Below, piece after piece: positions 24,850 through 34,467 of a stretch of DNA of 64,000 nt. This DNA comes from Methanosalsum natronophilum (GTDB lineage: Archaea > Halobacteriota > Methanosarcinia > Methanosarcinales > Methanosarcinaceae), in assembly GCF_024808815.1 (NCBI RefSeq), contig NZ_JANUCS010000008.1:1-64000 (forward strand), in the 5' to 3' direction. The notes beneath the pieces are model-generated. The model was given only the letters and a program-made list of their open reading frames with translations. It had not been told where the DNA came from and searched no databases. How positions within the stretch are numbered: the stretch's first letter is position 1; each line of letters starts with the position of its first letter. The translations under genes and the position numbers were made by a program.

Positions 24850-25947
24850 ATGGTAAACTCTCTTTCACATTTTGGTGTAGGCTTTTTAATAGCAGCAGTC
24901 TTAGGATTCAAAGGCTGGGAAAGGATATGTCTTGGACTATTAGCAGTGCTTCCAGATTTAGATTTCATTCCAAATTTCCTTTTTTTTGCAATCGAAGATA
25001 TGTTTTCCTATGAAGTTAGAACACAACTGTTTTATATTATGGTGCATCGTGAATTTTTTCATTCACTTCTTTTTATTTTAATAGTTACAGTAATTTTGTG
25101 GCTTTGGAAAAAAAACAACAAATTTACTATAGCAGGGTTTTTTGTTTTGTTAAGCCACTTTTTTTTGGATTATGCAACTTCATGGAAGATGAGACCTATG
25201 TACCCTTTTGTTGAGGAAGCTTCAACGTTAGGCTCAATTGATTTCTTTGATCCAATAGTTACTATTATCTCTCTAATTCCAGTAGCTATACTTCTTTTAG
25301 ATTATAGATTTGGTAGATTAAAAGAGATTAATTACAGAAGCAAGCTCAATAGGTTAACACTCACTTTTAAAGCTAACGAGAAACAGATTTATCAAGTTTT
25401 GTTTATTGTACTTCTTGTATGGTGTGCTATAACACCCTTTACTAAACTGCTACTGGTATCAGACGTAGCTGCACAAGAAAACACTGAACTAGTCTATCAA
25501 GATACTTATCCGATAGCTTTTGGCAAATTTTTGACAGCTTATTCGTATAATGAAAGCCACTATAAGGTTATGGAGATATCATACTGGTCAGGCATTGAGC
25601 AAAGTGTTCATGTTCCTAAAATAGCAAATAAAGGAACTTCATCAAGTTCCGATGCAATGATGTCATACGTTAAAGCTTCATATGACTTATATTCAACAAC
25701 ACCTGGTCAGCAAATTGATTTTCCCGTGTTTTCTGTTTATAAGGAAAATGATTCTATCGAAGTAACTATTAGAGATGCCAGAAGTGAATTTGTTCTGTTC
25801 TGGACGTATTTTGTAGTTGAGTATAAGTTCGTGTTTGATAGTGGAAATCCAGGCTGTAATTATACTGCTTATTATACAGACCAACAGGGAGAAACTAGAG
25901 AGGTTCCTAACAACTGGTTTCTTGAGAATGATAAATGCTTAGAATAA
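24850..25947 (+). CDS. YdjM-type membrane metal-dependent hydrolase
   Basis: 365 residues. The N-terminal part carries the motif set of the LexA-regulated YdjM/DUF457 family: SHFGVGF, AVLPDLDF, MVHREFFHSL and LSHFFLDYATSWKMRPMYP, with conserved His and Asp on membrane helices (four to six hydrophobic segments to about residue 200). The last 160 residues are hydrophilic and probably outside the membrane. Hydrolase activity is inferred from the metal-ligand pattern; the substrate (possibly a lipid) is unknown. No operon partner. Confidence 0.82.
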   Translation: MVNSLSHFGVGFLIAAVLGFKGWERICLGLLAVLPDLDFIPNFLFFAIEDMFSYEVRTQLFYIMVHREFFHSLLFILIVTVILWLWKKNNKFTIAGFFVLLSHFFLDYATSWKMRPMYPFVEEASTLGSIDFFDPIVTIISLIPVAILLLDYRFGRLKEINYRSKLNRLTLTFKANEKQIYQVLFIVLLVWCAITPFTKLLLVSDVAAQENTELVYQDTYPIAFGKFLTAYSYNESHYKVMEISYWSGIEQSVHVPKIANKGTSSSSDAMMSYVKASYDLYSTTPGQQIDFPVFSVYKENDSIEVTIRDARSEFVLFWTYFVVEYKFVFDSGNPGCNYTAYYTDQQGETREVPNNWFLENDKCLE

Positions 25948-26000
25948 TAATTAAACAAACCATATATATTTTTTTTAAAAAAAAGATCAGGTAAATAGTT

Positions 26001-26213
26001 TTATCCACCTGAAACAATTTTAAGTATAGAAACATTACCAGAGTCAACGTTAGCATCAAGTGCTACTGCTTGTCCTTCATGTAGGACTAGAACAGTCTCT
26101 GGATTAATCTCAAGATCATTTAAAAGCTGTTCATATGTACAATCTTCATGAACATCCAAATGCTTTTTAGTTTCATCCCCCATCATTAGTTTTAGAGTTA
26201 ATCTTTTACTCAA
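26001..26213 (-). CDS. Ubiquitin-like MoaD/ThiS/SAMP-type protein
   Basis: 70 residues with a beta-grasp pattern (RLTLKLMMGDETKKHLDVHEDCTYEQLLNDLEINPETVLVLHEGQAVALDANVDSGNVSILKIVSGG). It ends in GG, as sulfur carriers and archaeal protein modifiers do. It starts with TTG, and the stop codon of the upstream acidic protein overlaps this start (TTGA), so translation is coupled. The tail could be adenylated and thiocarboxylated by an E1-like enzyme for tRNA thiolation, molybdopterin synthesis, or protein conjugation. None of these partners is adjacent. Confidence 0.85.
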   Translation of the reverse strand: MSKRLTLKLMMGDETKKHLDVHEDCTYEQLLNDLEINPETVLVLHEGQAVALDANVDSGNVSILKIVSGG

Positions 26214-26362
26214 TCGAAATCTTCACCACCTTCTTCTTCATAATCACTGAGCCCTTCCCCATCAATCAAATCATCAAGGTTTTCATGTATTAATTTTTCT
26301 TCAAAATTTTCATCTTTTTTAATTCCTTTGCGCTCAGCTTCTCTTTTATGGAATTTTGACAT
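26210..26362 (-). CDS. Small acidic protein, 50 aa, overlapping the ubiquitin-like gene
   Basis: ORF on the minus strand beginning at the ATG at 26362, with GAGGTGAAC nine bases upstream, a strong site. The product starts with a basic segment MSKFHKREAERKGIKKDENF and ends very acidic (DDLIDGEGLSDYEEEGGEDFD). Its TGA shares three bases with the TTG start of the next gene. No family was recognised. The basic head with acidic tail suggests a binding protein, or perhaps a substrate or partner of the ubiquitin-like protein. Predicted from the ribosome-binding site, the overlap and the composition. Confidence 0.75.
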   Translation of the reverse strand: MSKFHKREAERKGIKKDENFEEKLIHENLDDLIDGEGLSDYEEEGGEDFD

Positions 26363-26816
26363 TTTTGTTCACCTCAACGAAATATATGCAGGCAAGTATT
26401 ATTTAGGTAGTAAAATTTTTTACTTATTGCCTTTAATCTAAAAACAGTATATTCCATTTTTATCGCTTCCTTAGTACTTTAGTGCACTAAGCTAAATTAA
26501 CTATAATACTTATGCTGACAACTATAGGTTAGCCTAAATTGTAGCTATGATTATAGTTAAAGAAACACAGTTGTATATATGTTAGCTCATTATATGTATT
26601 TTACTAAAAGAGCAATTAATGTGAGCTATTTGGCAAATATAGACAATCTCATATGTAATGAAATATTATTTTTTACTTTACAATCTATACAAAAACTTAA
26701 ATCCTATCAGGTAATTAGATACCTCGTGTTTCATTATCGGGATAAAATCCCGTTGGAATGTGATCTTTAAAGAAAAGATTGAACCATGAAACTAAAAATG
26801 GAACAGGTGAATAATT
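26363..26816. other. Promoter and leader region of the L15e superoperon
   Basis: 454 bp between the acidic-protein gene (minus strand) and rpl15e (plus strand). It holds the divergent promoters and a small dyad at 26738-26752. A 63-codon ORF at 26579-26770 has no ribosome-binding site and is not accepted. Confidence 0.5.
26738..26752 (+). promoter_or_regulatory. Short hairpin in the rpl15e leader
   Basis: CGGGAT-AAA-ATCCCG, a 6-bp stem with a 3-base loop in an otherwise A/T-rich region, about 65 bp before the rpl15e start. It could act in autoregulation of ribosomal protein synthesis or as a promoter-proximal operator. Evidence is only the dyad and its position. Confidence 0.4.
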
Positions 26817-27407
26817 TTGTCAAAATCATTTTATGGATACATAAGAGATGCGTGGAAAAACCCCGAGAATAGCTATGTAAAAGATCTTAGATGGGAACGC
26901 TTGCAAAAATGGAGAAAAGAAGGTTCAGTTGTCAGGATTGAAAGACCCACCAGAATTGATCGTGCAAGATCTCTTGGATATAAAGCTAAGCAAGGTATTG
27001 TAATGGCACGTACAAAGGTACGACGTGGTGGTAGAAGAAAATCTAGATTTGTTGGTGGTAGACGTTCTCAACGTATGGGGGTCAACAGTATCACTGGTAG
27101 GAAGAGTATCCAAAGAATTGCAGAAGAACGTGCTAGCAGAAAATATCCAAATATGGAAGTGCTTAATTCATATTGGGTAGCTGAAGATGGAAAATCTAAA
27201 TGGTATGAAGTCATTTTAGTAGATCCTTCTCACCCTGTAATTAAAAGTGATAAGTCTTTGAACTGGCTATGCAACAATAAAAATAAAGGTAGGGCATACC
27301 GTGGTAAGACTAGCGCTGGTAAAAAGGGCAGAGGGATAAGAACCCGCGGCAAAGGTACTGAAAAAACCAGGCCAAGCTTAAGGTCTAACACATGTCGAGT
27401 CCAGTGA
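26817..27407 (+). CDS. rpl15e: 50S ribosomal protein L15e
   Basis: 196-residue large-subunit protein, clear L15e: [14 protein letters not shown] at the start, [18 protein letters not shown], and the basic tail [28 protein letters not shown]. It starts with TTG, supported by CAGGTGA eight bases upstream and the usual MSKSFYGY beginning. First gene of the superoperon; its 3' end overlaps the next gene by 16 bp. Confidence 0.97.
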   Translation: MSKSFYGYIRDAWKNPENSYVKDLRWERLQKWRKEGSVVRIERPTRIDRARSLGYKAKQGIVMARTKVRRGGRRKSRFVGGRRSQRMGVNSITGRKSIQRIAEERASRKYPNMEVLNSYWVAEDGKSKWYEVILVDPSHPVIKSDKSLNWLCNNKNKGRAYRGKTSAGKKGRGIRTRGKGTEKTRPSLRSNTCRVQ

Positions 27408-27853
27408 TTCAGTACATAACTCTTCGAGCTAACGTACATTCAACTGAAGTTGAAGAGAGGGTCAAACAAGCCCTCAATTTTTTTTTGGATGGGATGGGAA
27501 TAGATGATAAGAAAGGTATCATTGAAACCACTAAAGCAGAAGGACATTTTGGTAACCCTATTAGCATATGTTCAGTGAATGTTAAAAAAAGAAGCAAGTG
27601 TAAAAATTTCATTCCCTTCTTAAGGCACAATCTTGAAACAAAATATCTTGAAGAACTAAGGAATGAAATCAAGTACAGATTAGATGAAGGCCAAACGTTG
27701 CACTTGAGGTTTGATAAGCAAGCTGCATTCACCGGTCAAGCTAAACCATCTTCATCTTCAGATGCGATAATTGTAAAAATAAAGATCACAACATTCCCTA
27801 AAAATTGGGAGTTTGCTAGAGAGTTCCTGGAGGATATGTGTGGTGAAGTCTAA
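27392..27853 (+). CDS. RNA-binding protein, COG1325 (exosome-associated type)
   Basis: 153 residues, the archaeal RNA-binding protein that lies next to rpl15e in many genomes ([14 protein letters not shown] at the start, GHFGNPI and [11 protein letters not shown] in the middle). Related in fold to the PF01877 family; an RNA-binding role in rRNA or tRNA processing is inferred from operon context. It overlaps rpl15e by 16 bp and the RNase P gene by 11 bp, so all are translationally coupled. Confidence 0.88.
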   Translation: MSSPVIQYITLRANVHSTEVEERVKQALNFFLDGMGIDDKKGIIETTKAEGHFGNPISICSVNVKKRSKCKNFIPFLRHNLETKYLEELRNEIKYRLDEGQTLHLRFDKQAAFTGQAKPSSSSDAIIVKIKITTFPKNWEFAREFLEDMCGEV

Positions 27854-28544
27854 GTTTTGTGACTGTAATGTACACCCACTACCAGAAGGAAAAGATACGG
27901 TAGCTAGAATGATTAATTTTGCTAAGCATTTGGGCTATCAACGTATAATTATCACATTACATTCAGATTCAGAGTTATCGCCTTCCGATATCCCCACTGA
28001 TGTTAAAGGAATAGAAGTTTATAGAGGAATAGAAGTAAAAACACAATCTCCCTCGAAATTGAATGGATTGATTGGGAAGTACAGAAAAGCAGCTGATTTT
28101 TTATCAGTCCATGGTGGGAATGAAAAAATAAATAGGTTAGCGGTTGAAAATCCTTATGTTGATTGTCTTATGCATCCTTTAACTGAAAAAAATAGTGGCT
28201 TAAATCACGTATTAGCAAAAGAAGCAGTACGTAATAATGTGGCTATAGAATTTAATATGGATTTGATCTTAAAAAGTAGAGGTGGGCGAAGAGTTTATGC
28301 CTTTTCTCATTTTAAAACTAACTTAATGCTTGCACGTAAGTATGGTGTGGCAACAATTGTGGCAAGTAACTCTAGATCTATTTTCCATATGAGAGCTCCA
28401 AGAGAAATGATTGCAATTTCTCAATTGTTCGGTATGAATGAAAGGGAAGCAAACGATTCAATCTCAACCATTCCTGGTGAGATACTCGATAAAAATTGCA
28501 TTAATAATGGTGCTGTATTTGAAGGTGTGAAAATAATTGAATGA
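27843..28544 (+). CDS. rnp3: RNase P protein component 3 (Rpp30)
   Basis: 233 residues with the TIM-barrel-like PHP fold of Rpp30: [68 protein letters not shown], and AFSHFKTNLMLARKYGV. It is a protein subunit of RNase P and binds the specificity/catalytic RNA together with Pop5. GGAGGAT precedes two in-frame GTG codons at 27840 and 27843; the second has better spacing and gives MKSKFCDCN. Next gene: rnp2. Confidence 0.93.
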   Translation: MKSKFCDCNVHPLPEGKDTVARMINFAKHLGYQRIIITLHSDSELSPSDIPTDVKGIEVYRGIEVKTQSPSKLNGLIGKYRKAADFLSVHGGNEKINRLAVENPYVDCLMHPLTEKNSGLNHVLAKEAVRNNVAIEFNMDLILKSRGGRRVYAFSHFKTNLMLARKYGVATIVASNSRSIFHMRAPREMIAISQLFGMNEREANDSISTIPGEILDKNCINNGAVFEGVKIIE

Positions 28545-28562
28545 TAAAATAAGGTGCTTTAC

Positions 28563-28922
28563 GTGAAGATTCTTCCACCTACATTAAGAAAAAAGAAAAG
28601 ATATATTGCATTTGAAGTAGTTTCACATAACACTGTTTCAAGAGAAGATCTTATACATGAGATATTTTCAGCAGCCAGTTCACTAGTCGGGGATGTAGGA
28701 TCAAGTGAATGTGAAATTAGGCTATTACAGTATAACTTTCCAATAGGAATAATCAGATGTCGACATAAAAAAGCTGGTATATCACGCGCAATACTTGCTA
28801 CGGTCAATAGAGTTCAAAATGAACCTGTTGCCATTAATGTCTTAGGAGTTTCAGGCACTATATCTAACGCAACACAAAAATATGTGGATAAAGTGAATAC
28901 ATTTAAATTTAATGAACTTTGA
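28563..28922 (+). CDS. rnp2: RNase P protein component 2 (Pop5/Rpp14)
   Basis: 119 residues, ferredoxin-like Pop5 fold: KILPPTLRKKKRYIAFEV, then FSAASSLVGDVGSSE and IGIIRCRHKKAGISRAILATV. It pairs with Rpp30 as the catalytic-domain-binding heterotetramer of archaeal RNase P. A GTG start at 28563 is chosen because AAGGTG lies six bases before it; the GTG at 28554 would overlap that site. It ends the first block of the superoperon; a 92-bp gap with TATA-like sequence (CATATATAAAATAG near 28931) follows. Confidence 0.92.
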   Translation: MKILPPTLRKKKRYIAFEVVSHNTVSREDLIHEIFSAASSLVGDVGSSECEIRLLQYNFPIGIIRCRHKKAGISRAILATVNRVQNEPVAINVLGVSGTISNATQKYVDKVNTFKFNEL

Positions 28923-29014
28923 TTATGGTCATATATAAAATAGTATTATGTATATTATACATACAATCAGTTGTAGTTCATAGATGATTAAGATTTATAG
29001 GAGATGATAAACGC

Positions 29015-29818
29015 ATGCAAATGGCACCACAAATGGGATATGATAGAGCAATTACTGTTTTTAGTCCTGATGGTAGAATCTTTCAGGTAGAATATGCCAG
29101 AGAAGCTGTAAAAAGAGGCACAACAGCAGCTGGTATAAAATATAACAAAGGTGTTGTATTATTAGTGGATAAAAGAATTACAAGCAAGCTTATTGAGGCT
29201 GAATCAATAGAAAAAATATTCCAGATAGATGAACACATAGGAGTTGCAACATCGGGACTTGTAGCCGATGCACGTGCACTTGTGGATAAAGCAAGGATTG
29301 AATCCCAAATAAACGTAGTTTCATATGATGAACCAATTGGTGTAGAGGTTTTATCTAAGAGACTTTGTGATCATAAGCAGACATATACTCAATTTGGTGG
29401 TGTCAGACCGTATGGTACTGCGCTTTTGATAGCAGGTGTTGATGATGAGAGACCAAGATTATTTGAAACAGATCCAAGTGGTGCACTCTTGGAATATAAA
29501 GCAACAGCTATAGGAGCTGGTCGCAACTCATTCATGGAAATTTTTGAAGCAAAATACTCTGATGATATGGAACAAGGGTCAGCAATTGATCTTGGTATGG
29601 AAGCCGTATATAAATCTTCTGAAGGTAAGCTTGATGCATCAACTGTTGAAATAGGCATTGTTGATGTTGAATCCAAAAAGTTTAGAAAACTGTCTTCAGA
29701 TGAAGTAAAAGGCTATGTTGATATTGCAATAGAAAGAAACAAGAAAGATGAAGAAATCGAATCTGAAAATGATTCTGAATCCGAGAATGAAGAAAGTTCA
29801 GAGGAATCTTCAGAGTAA
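29015..29818 (+). CDS. psmA: Proteasome subunit alpha
   Basis: 267 residues. The alpha-type N-terminal helix ([33 protein letters not shown]) and the [15 protein letters not shown] core identify it. It forms the outer rings of the 20S core and gates substrate entry. The last 25 residues are a Glu/Ser-rich acidic tail ([20 protein letters not shown]), longer than usual. ATG start with GGAGATGATAAACGC upstream. Second block of the superoperon. Confidence 0.97.
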   Translation: MQMAPQMGYDRAITVFSPDGRIFQVEYAREAVKRGTTAAGIKYNKGVVLLVDKRITSKLIEAESIEKIFQIDEHIGVATSGLVADARALVDKARIESQINVVSYDEPIGVEVLSKRLCDHKQTYTQFGGVRPYGTALLIAGVDDERPRLFETDPSGALLEYKATAIGAGRNSFMEIFEAKYSDDMEQGSAIDLGMEAVYKSSEGKLDASTVEIGIVDVESKKFRKLSSDEVKGYVDIAIERNKKDEEIESENDSESENEESSEESSE

Positions 29819-29852
29819 ATATTGTAATTAAATTGGATAAAGGTGTTTTAAA

Positions 29853-30545
29853 ATGGTATCTTTAGATGAAGCTGTGACTGCAAGACTTAAAAAAGGTGGA
29901 AAGCACTTTGAAGTGCTAGTGGATCCAGAAGGTGCTTTATCTGTAAAAAAAGGTGAAGATGTTAATATTGAAGAGATTCTTGCAGTAGAATCAGTTTTTG
30001 AAGATGCTGCAAAAGGGGATCATTCTTCAGAATCCGATCTTGCTGAAATATTTGGTACTGAAGATGTAATTGAGATTTCAAGGAATATAATAGAGCACGG
30101 GGAACTCCAATTAACTAAAGAACAAAGGAAAAAAATGCTTGAGGATAAAACTAAGCAGGTAATAACCACAATCGCTCAAAATGCTATTAATCCTCAAACA
30201 AAAACCCCCCATCCACCTTCTCGTATTGAAAAGGCAATGGAGGAAGCAAAAATCCATATTGATCTTTTCAAGAGTGTTGATGAACAAGTTAACATAGTGA
30301 TGAAGGCAATTCGTCCAATTATACCTATTAAATTTGAAGAAGTTGAAGTTGCTGTAAGAATTCCACCGGAATATGCAGCCAAATCTTATGGTGAGATAGC
30401 TAAATTTGGACAACTTGTGAAGGACGAGTGGCAGAACGATGGTTCTTGGGTAGCTGTGATTAAGATTCCAGCCGGAATCCAAAACGATTTTTATGGGCTT
30501 GTTAATAAACTGACTAAAGGGGATGCTGAAACTAAACTATTATAA
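29853..30545 (+). CDS. sdo1: Ribosome maturation protein SBDS
   Basis: 230 residues, archaeal SBDS (Sdo1) with three domains: N-terminal FYSH domain ([21 protein letters not shown]), central helical domain ([42 protein letters not shown]), and C-terminal ferredoxin-like domain ([19 protein letters not shown]). It helps the 50S subunit mature, probably by releasing aIF6. It precedes rrp4 by 12 bp. Confidence 0.96.
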   Translation: MVSLDEAVTARLKKGGKHFEVLVDPEGALSVKKGEDVNIEEILAVESVFEDAAKGDHSSESDLAEIFGTEDVIEISRNIIEHGELQLTKEQRKKMLEDKTKQVITTIAQNAINPQTKTPHPPSRIEKAMEEAKIHIDLFKSVDEQVNIVMKAIRPIIPIKFEEVEVAVRIPPEYAAKSYGEIAKFGQLVKDEWQNDGSWVAVIKIPAGIQNDFYGLVNKLTKGDAETKLL

Positions 30546-30557
30546 GAGGCTATTATA

Positions 30558-31331
30558 ATGGATAGAAAAATAGTCATACCTGGTGAACTAATTTCAGAGA
30601 ATGAACAAAACGCCGGTTATGGAACATATGTTAAGGATGGAAATGTGTATGCTTCAGTTTATGGAGTGTTGAATGTTAAGAATAAAGTGGATGTAATACC
30701 TTTTTCTGGAAAATATGTGCCTAGTAAAAAAGATTACATTATAGGCACAGTTACAGACGTGACATCTTCTAACTGGCTTTTTGATATTCGGTCTCCATAT
30801 ACAGGTATGCTGCATGTATCAGAGTTCCCTAAACGTGTTGAATCTTCTAAAATGTCAGAATATATTGATGTAGGAGATTCAGCTATATTAAGAGTAAAAG
30901 ACGTTGATCAATCAATGAAGATTGAACTCACATTACGTGAACGTGGTCTTAAACGTGTAAAACAGGGTCGTGTTTTAGAGTTTCCACCTTCTAAAGTACC
31001 TCGGATTATTGGACATGGTGGATCAATGGTATCCATGCTTAAAAAAGAAACTAAATGCGAGATATTTGTTGGTCAGAATGGTAGGATATGGATAAGTGGT
31101 TCAGAAGAAAAAATGGATCAATTGACTGATGCAATACGACTTATTGTGAAAGAGTCACATATACACGGTCTAACGGATAAAATATATGACTTTTTAACTA
31201 ATGAAAAAAACGTGATAGATATTGAGACTTATGTATCTTCTCAAGATGAGATTGAGTTCCAGGAAGACGATGAGATTCCTGAAGATATACATAGAAAAGT
31301 AGACGCACTATTGGACTCATCTGAAGACTAA
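30558..31331 (+). CDS. rrp4: Exosome subunit Rrp4
   Basis: 257 residues: N-terminal domain, central S1 RNA-binding domain (about 60-135, VTDVTSSNWLFDIRSPYTGMLHVSEFP) and a KH domain (PPSKVPRIIGHGGSMVSMLKKETKCEIFVGQNGRIWISG). It caps the exosome ring and feeds poly(A)-rich RNA to it. The C-terminal 50 residues are acidic. Operon: sdo1-rrp4-rrp41-rrp42. Confidence 0.97.
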   Translation: MDRKIVIPGELISENEQNAGYGTYVKDGNVYASVYGVLNVKNKVDVIPFSGKYVPSKKDYIIGTVTDVTSSNWLFDIRSPYTGMLHVSEFPKRVESSKMSEYIDVGDSAILRVKDVDQSMKIELTLRERGLKRVKQGRVLEFPPSKVPRIIGHGGSMVSMLKKETKCEIFVGQNGRIWISGSEEKMDQLTDAIRLIVKESHIHGLTDKIYDFLTNEKNVIDIETYVSSQDEIEFQEDDEIPEDIHRKVDALLDSSED

Positions 31332-31390
31332 TACATAAGCAATAAATCTAAAAAAATGAACACTTTTGTGAATTTACTTGGAGAATAATT

Positions 31391-32335
31391 ATGAGTGATA
31401 AACCGGATAAGTTCATCGATGATGATGGCCTACGACTTGATGGCAGGCGCTTTGATGAAATAAGGCCAATGAAGATTGAAATAGGTGTACTCTCCAGAGC
31501 TGACGGATCATGTTATCTAGAATGGGGTAAAAATAAGATTTTAGCGGCAGTTTATGGGCCAAGAACACTTCACCCCCGTAGAAAACAGATTCCTGATGCT
31601 GCTTTGATTAGGTATAGATATAATATGGCTTCTTTTTCAGTTGAGGAACGGGTAAGACCGGGACCTAGCAGAAGGAGTGTTGAAATTTCAAAGGTAAGTG
31701 CAGAAGCATTTGAGCCTGTAGTTCTTACTAAATATTATCCAAATACAGTAATTGACGTTTTTACAGAGGTACTTCAGGCAGATGCTGGAACTAGGACAGC
31801 TGCCATTAATGCAGCTTCACTTGCCCTTGCAGATGCTGGAATTCCAATGCAATGTTTGGTTTCTGCTTGCGCGGTAGGGAAAGTAGACGGTAAACTCGTG
31901 CTTGACTTGAACAAAGAAGAAGACAATTTTGGTGATGCAGATTTACCAGTTGCAATGACACAAGATGGGGAAGTAACTCTTCTACAAATGGATGGAAATC
32001 TTACACCAGATGAGCTCAAAGAATCACTTGAAATGCTGAAGAAGGGGTGTACTGAAATTTTTGAGATTCAAAAGAAAGCATTATACACAAAATTTGGAAA
32101 AGACCCTGTTCTTGATGTTGACGACATTGATGACGAAGATGATGAAGGTCTTGCTCAAATTCAAGTTGAACTTGATGACAGTGAAGGTGAAGACGTTGAA
32201 TTAGATGAAGATTATTTGGATGTGGACGAGGAACTTGAAGAAGCAGTAGAAGTCATTGAAGTCGAAGAAGACCCTGATAAAAAAGGAATTAGCAACCTAA
32301 GTGATGAGAAGGAGGATGATTCTGATGAGCAGTGA
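31391..32335 (+). CDS. rrp41: Exosome subunit Rrp41 with long acidic tail
   Basis: 314 residues. The first 245 form the catalytic RNase PH domain ([20 protein letters not shown], then phosphate-binding [12 protein letters not shown] and the active-site [16 protein letters not shown]). The enzyme degrades and tails RNA phosphorolytically in the hexameric ring with Rrp42. The last 70 residues are nearly all acidic ([10 protein letters not shown]... [10 protein letters not shown]...). Similar tails are known in Rrp41 of Methanosarcinales; their role is unclear. Its end overlaps the rrp42 start by 11 bp. Confidence 0.96.
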   Translation: MSDKPDKFIDDDGLRLDGRRFDEIRPMKIEIGVLSRADGSCYLEWGKNKILAAVYGPRTLHPRRKQIPDAALIRYRYNMASFSVEERVRPGPSRRSVEISKVSAEAFEPVVLTKYYPNTVIDVFTEVLQADAGTRTAAINAASLALADAGIPMQCLVSACAVGKVDGKLVLDLNKEEDNFGDADLPVAMTQDGEVTLLQMDGNLTPDELKESLEMLKKGCTEIFEIQKKALYTKFGKDPVLDVDDIDDEDDEGLAQIQVELDDSEGEDVELDEDYLDVDEELEEAVEVIEVEEDPDKKGISNLSDEKEDDSDEQ

Positions 32336-33104
32336 AGTAATGGCTAGACTCAAAAAAGATTATATCTATAATCTGATGCTTAAAGGGGAGCGTGAGGACA
32401 AACGTAGCTTTGATGAGGTACGTGATATTCAAATAGAGACTAATGTTATTGATAAAGCTGAAGGTTCTGCAAAAGTTCAAGTTGGTCAAACTCAGTTAAT
32501 TGCTGGTATTAAACTTCAGAAAGGAACACCTTTCCCAGACTCACCTGACGAGGGTGTTATAATAACCAGCATGGAACTTAATCCTATAGCTTCACCAATC
32601 TTTGAGCCAGGTCCACCTAATGAAAATGCTGTTGAAATGTCAAGAGTTGTTGATAGGGGTATAAGAGAATCTGGTTCAATAGACCTTAAGAAATTATGTA
32701 TAAAAGAAGGTGAAGAAGTATGGATGGTATTTGTTGATATCCATGTCCTAAACGATGATGGGAATATATTGGATGCAGCTTCTATTGGAGCTATATCAGC
32801 ACTTTTGACAACGAAAATACCTGCAATCGGGGAAGATAATGATGAAATCCCTGTACCTGTTAGAGAATTGCCAGTTGCGATTAGCTTGGTGGATATTGAA
32901 GGACAGCTGATGGTGGATCCAAGTCTTGATGAGGAAACTATATGTAACACTAAAATAACGATCATTTCCAACCAAGATGGTAGTATTTGTGGTATGCAGA
33001 AAAGTGGTAATGGTGGCTTAACTATAGATCAAGTGCTTGAAGCCTCTGAAATTGCAGTAAAACGAGCTTCTGAAATAAGAGAGAAACATTTGTTAGACAT
33101 TTAA
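32325..33104 (+). CDS. rrp42: Exosome subunit Rrp42
   Basis: 259 residues from the ATG at 32325 (GGAGG nine bases upstream, inside the rrp41 tail). It has an RNase PH fold without the catalytic set, forming the exosome ring with Rrp41 ([43 protein letters not shown], then [29 protein letters not shown]). Upstream in-frame codons (MMRRRMIL) fall on the ribosome-binding site and are not used. Confidence 0.95.
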   Translation: MSSEVMARLKKDYIYNLMLKGEREDKRSFDEVRDIQIETNVIDKAEGSAKVQVGQTQLIAGIKLQKGTPFPDSPDEGVIITSMELNPIASPIFEPGPPNENAVEMSRVVDRGIRESGSIDLKKLCIKEGEEVWMVFVDIHVLNDDGNILDAASIGAISALLTTKIPAIGEDNDEIPVPVRELPVAISLVDIEGQLMVDPSLDEETICNTKITIISNQDGSICGMQKSGNGGLTIDQVLEASEIAVKRASEIREKHLLDI

Positions 33105-33214
33105 TATACTTAGATTTTGATCAGTTAATTTAAAGTAAAATAAGTTTGGACCAAAAAGCATATTAAATGCGAATTATTTGAATATCGATATATTTTATAA
33201 GGAGAGATAATCTA

Positions 33215-33502
33215 ATGGCAAGAAAGTATTCTAGTAAAGGTCATGTAACCAAATCAGCTGGAAGATTTGGGACACGTTATGGTAGACGAGATCGAAAACT
33301 TGTTGCAAATATAGAAGAAAAAATGCGTAAACCCTACACATGCAGTGTCTGCGCTAAGCCTAATGTAGAACGAAAAGGCACTGGTGTCTGGGAATGCAAA
33401 AAATGTGGACATTCATTTACAGGTGGAACTTATGCACCAGTGACACCTGTTGGCAAGACGGTTCAACGTACTCTTAAGAAAGCAATGGAAGAGGTAGAAT
33501 AA
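33215..33502 (+). CDS. rpl37Ae: 50S ribosomal protein L37Ae (L43e)
   Basis: 95 residues with the zinc ribbon [23 protein letters not shown] (C-x2-C...C-x2-C) after the [30 protein letters not shown] start. An A/T-rich 110-bp gap separates it from rrp42; ATG preceded by AAGGAGAGAT. It is followed by rpoP after 4 bp. Confidence 0.97.
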   Translation: MARKYSSKGHVTKSAGRFGTRYGRRDRKLVANIEEKMRKPYTCSVCAKPNVERKGTGVWECKKCGHSFTGGTYAPVTPVGKTVQRTLKKAMEEVE

Positions 33503-33506
33503 ATTT

Positions 33507-33644
33507 ATGGGTTATAAGTGTACCAGATGTAAAAGGGCCGTTGAAATTGATTATGAATATACTGGGATAAGATGTCCTTATTGTGGACATAGAATCTTAG
33601 TCAAAGACAGGCCAACCAGTATTAAGAGGATAAAGGCAGAGTAA
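33507..33644 (+). CDS. rpoP: RNA polymerase subunit P (Rpo12)
   Basis: 45-residue zinc protein [20 protein letters not shown]..., with CTRC and CPYCG (C5, C8, C23, C26) as the zinc site; equivalent to eukaryotic Rpb12. It has the same position after rpl37Ae as in other archaea. It links Rpo3/Rpo10 to the core of RNA polymerase. The gene is only 138 bp long and is followed by GTAAGGAAG, the site for the next gene. Confidence 0.96.
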   Translation: MGYKCTRCKRAVEIDYEYTGIRCPYCGHRILVKDRPTSIKRIKAE

Positions 33645-33653
33645 GGAAGAAGT

Positions 33654-34148
33654 ATGATAATTACTTCTTCACGAAAACCCTCAAAAAGGTCACGGACTCT
33701 TTGTAAATACCTAGCCTATTTTTTTAACACAGAATATATAAATAGGGGTAAAGCTGGGATTGAAGACCTTATTGATGTTGCTAGTGACAACATTGTTCTT
33801 AGTATTGGAGATAGGCATGGAAATCCTGGTAGCCTTGTACTCTATTACAAAACAGATGCTAGCCGGCTATCAATATATTTTAAATTATTGGACTTGCCTA
33901 GAACCAAGTACTCAACATCTAAGATGATGGATCCCGTAATTGTAGGTAAAACCGAATTAGCTCAAAAGTTATCTGTATTTACAGCCCTTCACAAAAAAGA
34001 GGAAGCTGATAATAACAAAAACATTATTCATAGTTATAAGATACTCAAAGTTACTGAAAAAAAGTTACTCTTTTTTGATAATAAATCGATTATATTCAAT
34101 TTTGAGATTATAAGCTATCGTGTAATGGATGGTGAATTATCAGAATGA
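33654..34148 (+). CDS. Brix/Imp4-domain ribosome biogenesis protein
   Basis: 164 residues beginning MIITSSRKPSKRSRTLCKYLAYFF, the typical archaeal Brix (Imp4-like) start, with LVLYYKTDASRLSIYFKL in the middle. These proteins bind rRNA or help 30S/50S assembly. The last bases overlap the pcc1 start by four (ATGA), so the pair is coupled. Confidence 0.9.
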   Translation: MIITSSRKPSKRSRTLCKYLAYFFNTEYINRGKAGIEDLIDVASDNIVLSIGDRHGNPGSLVLYYKTDASRLSIYFKLLDLPRTKYSTSKMMDPVIVGKTELAQKLSVFTALHKKEEADNNKNIIHSYKILKVTEKKLLFFDNKSIIFNFEIISYRVMDGELSE

Positions 34149-34399
34149 TTCTCGAATCCAAAACAACCTTTGAAACGAATAATTCATCTACGGCAAATAA
34201 TATTTATAGAACATTGGAACCTGAACTTGAAACACTTGTTTCTGAAAGATCAAGTGTAGAAATATTAGCAAACGGGACAAAATTAGAACTTAAAATAAGG
34301 TCCAACGATATAATTTCAATGAGGGCGGCTCTAAATACCTGGTTACGTCTAATAAAAATATCATATGAGGTATTCAATTCATTCGATCAAATCCATTAA
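34145..34399 (+). CDS. pcc1: KEOPS complex subunit Pcc1
   Basis: 84 residues. Pattern of Pcc1: SSTANNIYRTLEPELETLVSERSSVEILANGTKLELKI, then ISMRAALNTWLRLIKISYEV. It is the dimerisation hub of the KEOPS complex, which makes t6A37 in tRNAs reading ANN codons. Starts inside the stop of the Brix gene (ATGA overlap), as in other euryarchaea. Confidence 0.9.
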   Translation: MILESKTTFETNNSSTANNIYRTLEPELETLVSERSSVEILANGTKLELKIRSNDIISMRAALNTWLRLIKISYEVFNSFDQIH

Positions 34400-34467
34400 T
34401 AATTCGACTCACACAATAACAGAAAGATTAAAATCATTTTAACTCAATTCAATTCGCAGGTGAAAAC

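Noticed and set aside
26579-26770. 63-codon ORF before rpl15e
   Set aside because: No ribosome-binding site; it overlaps the leader hairpin.
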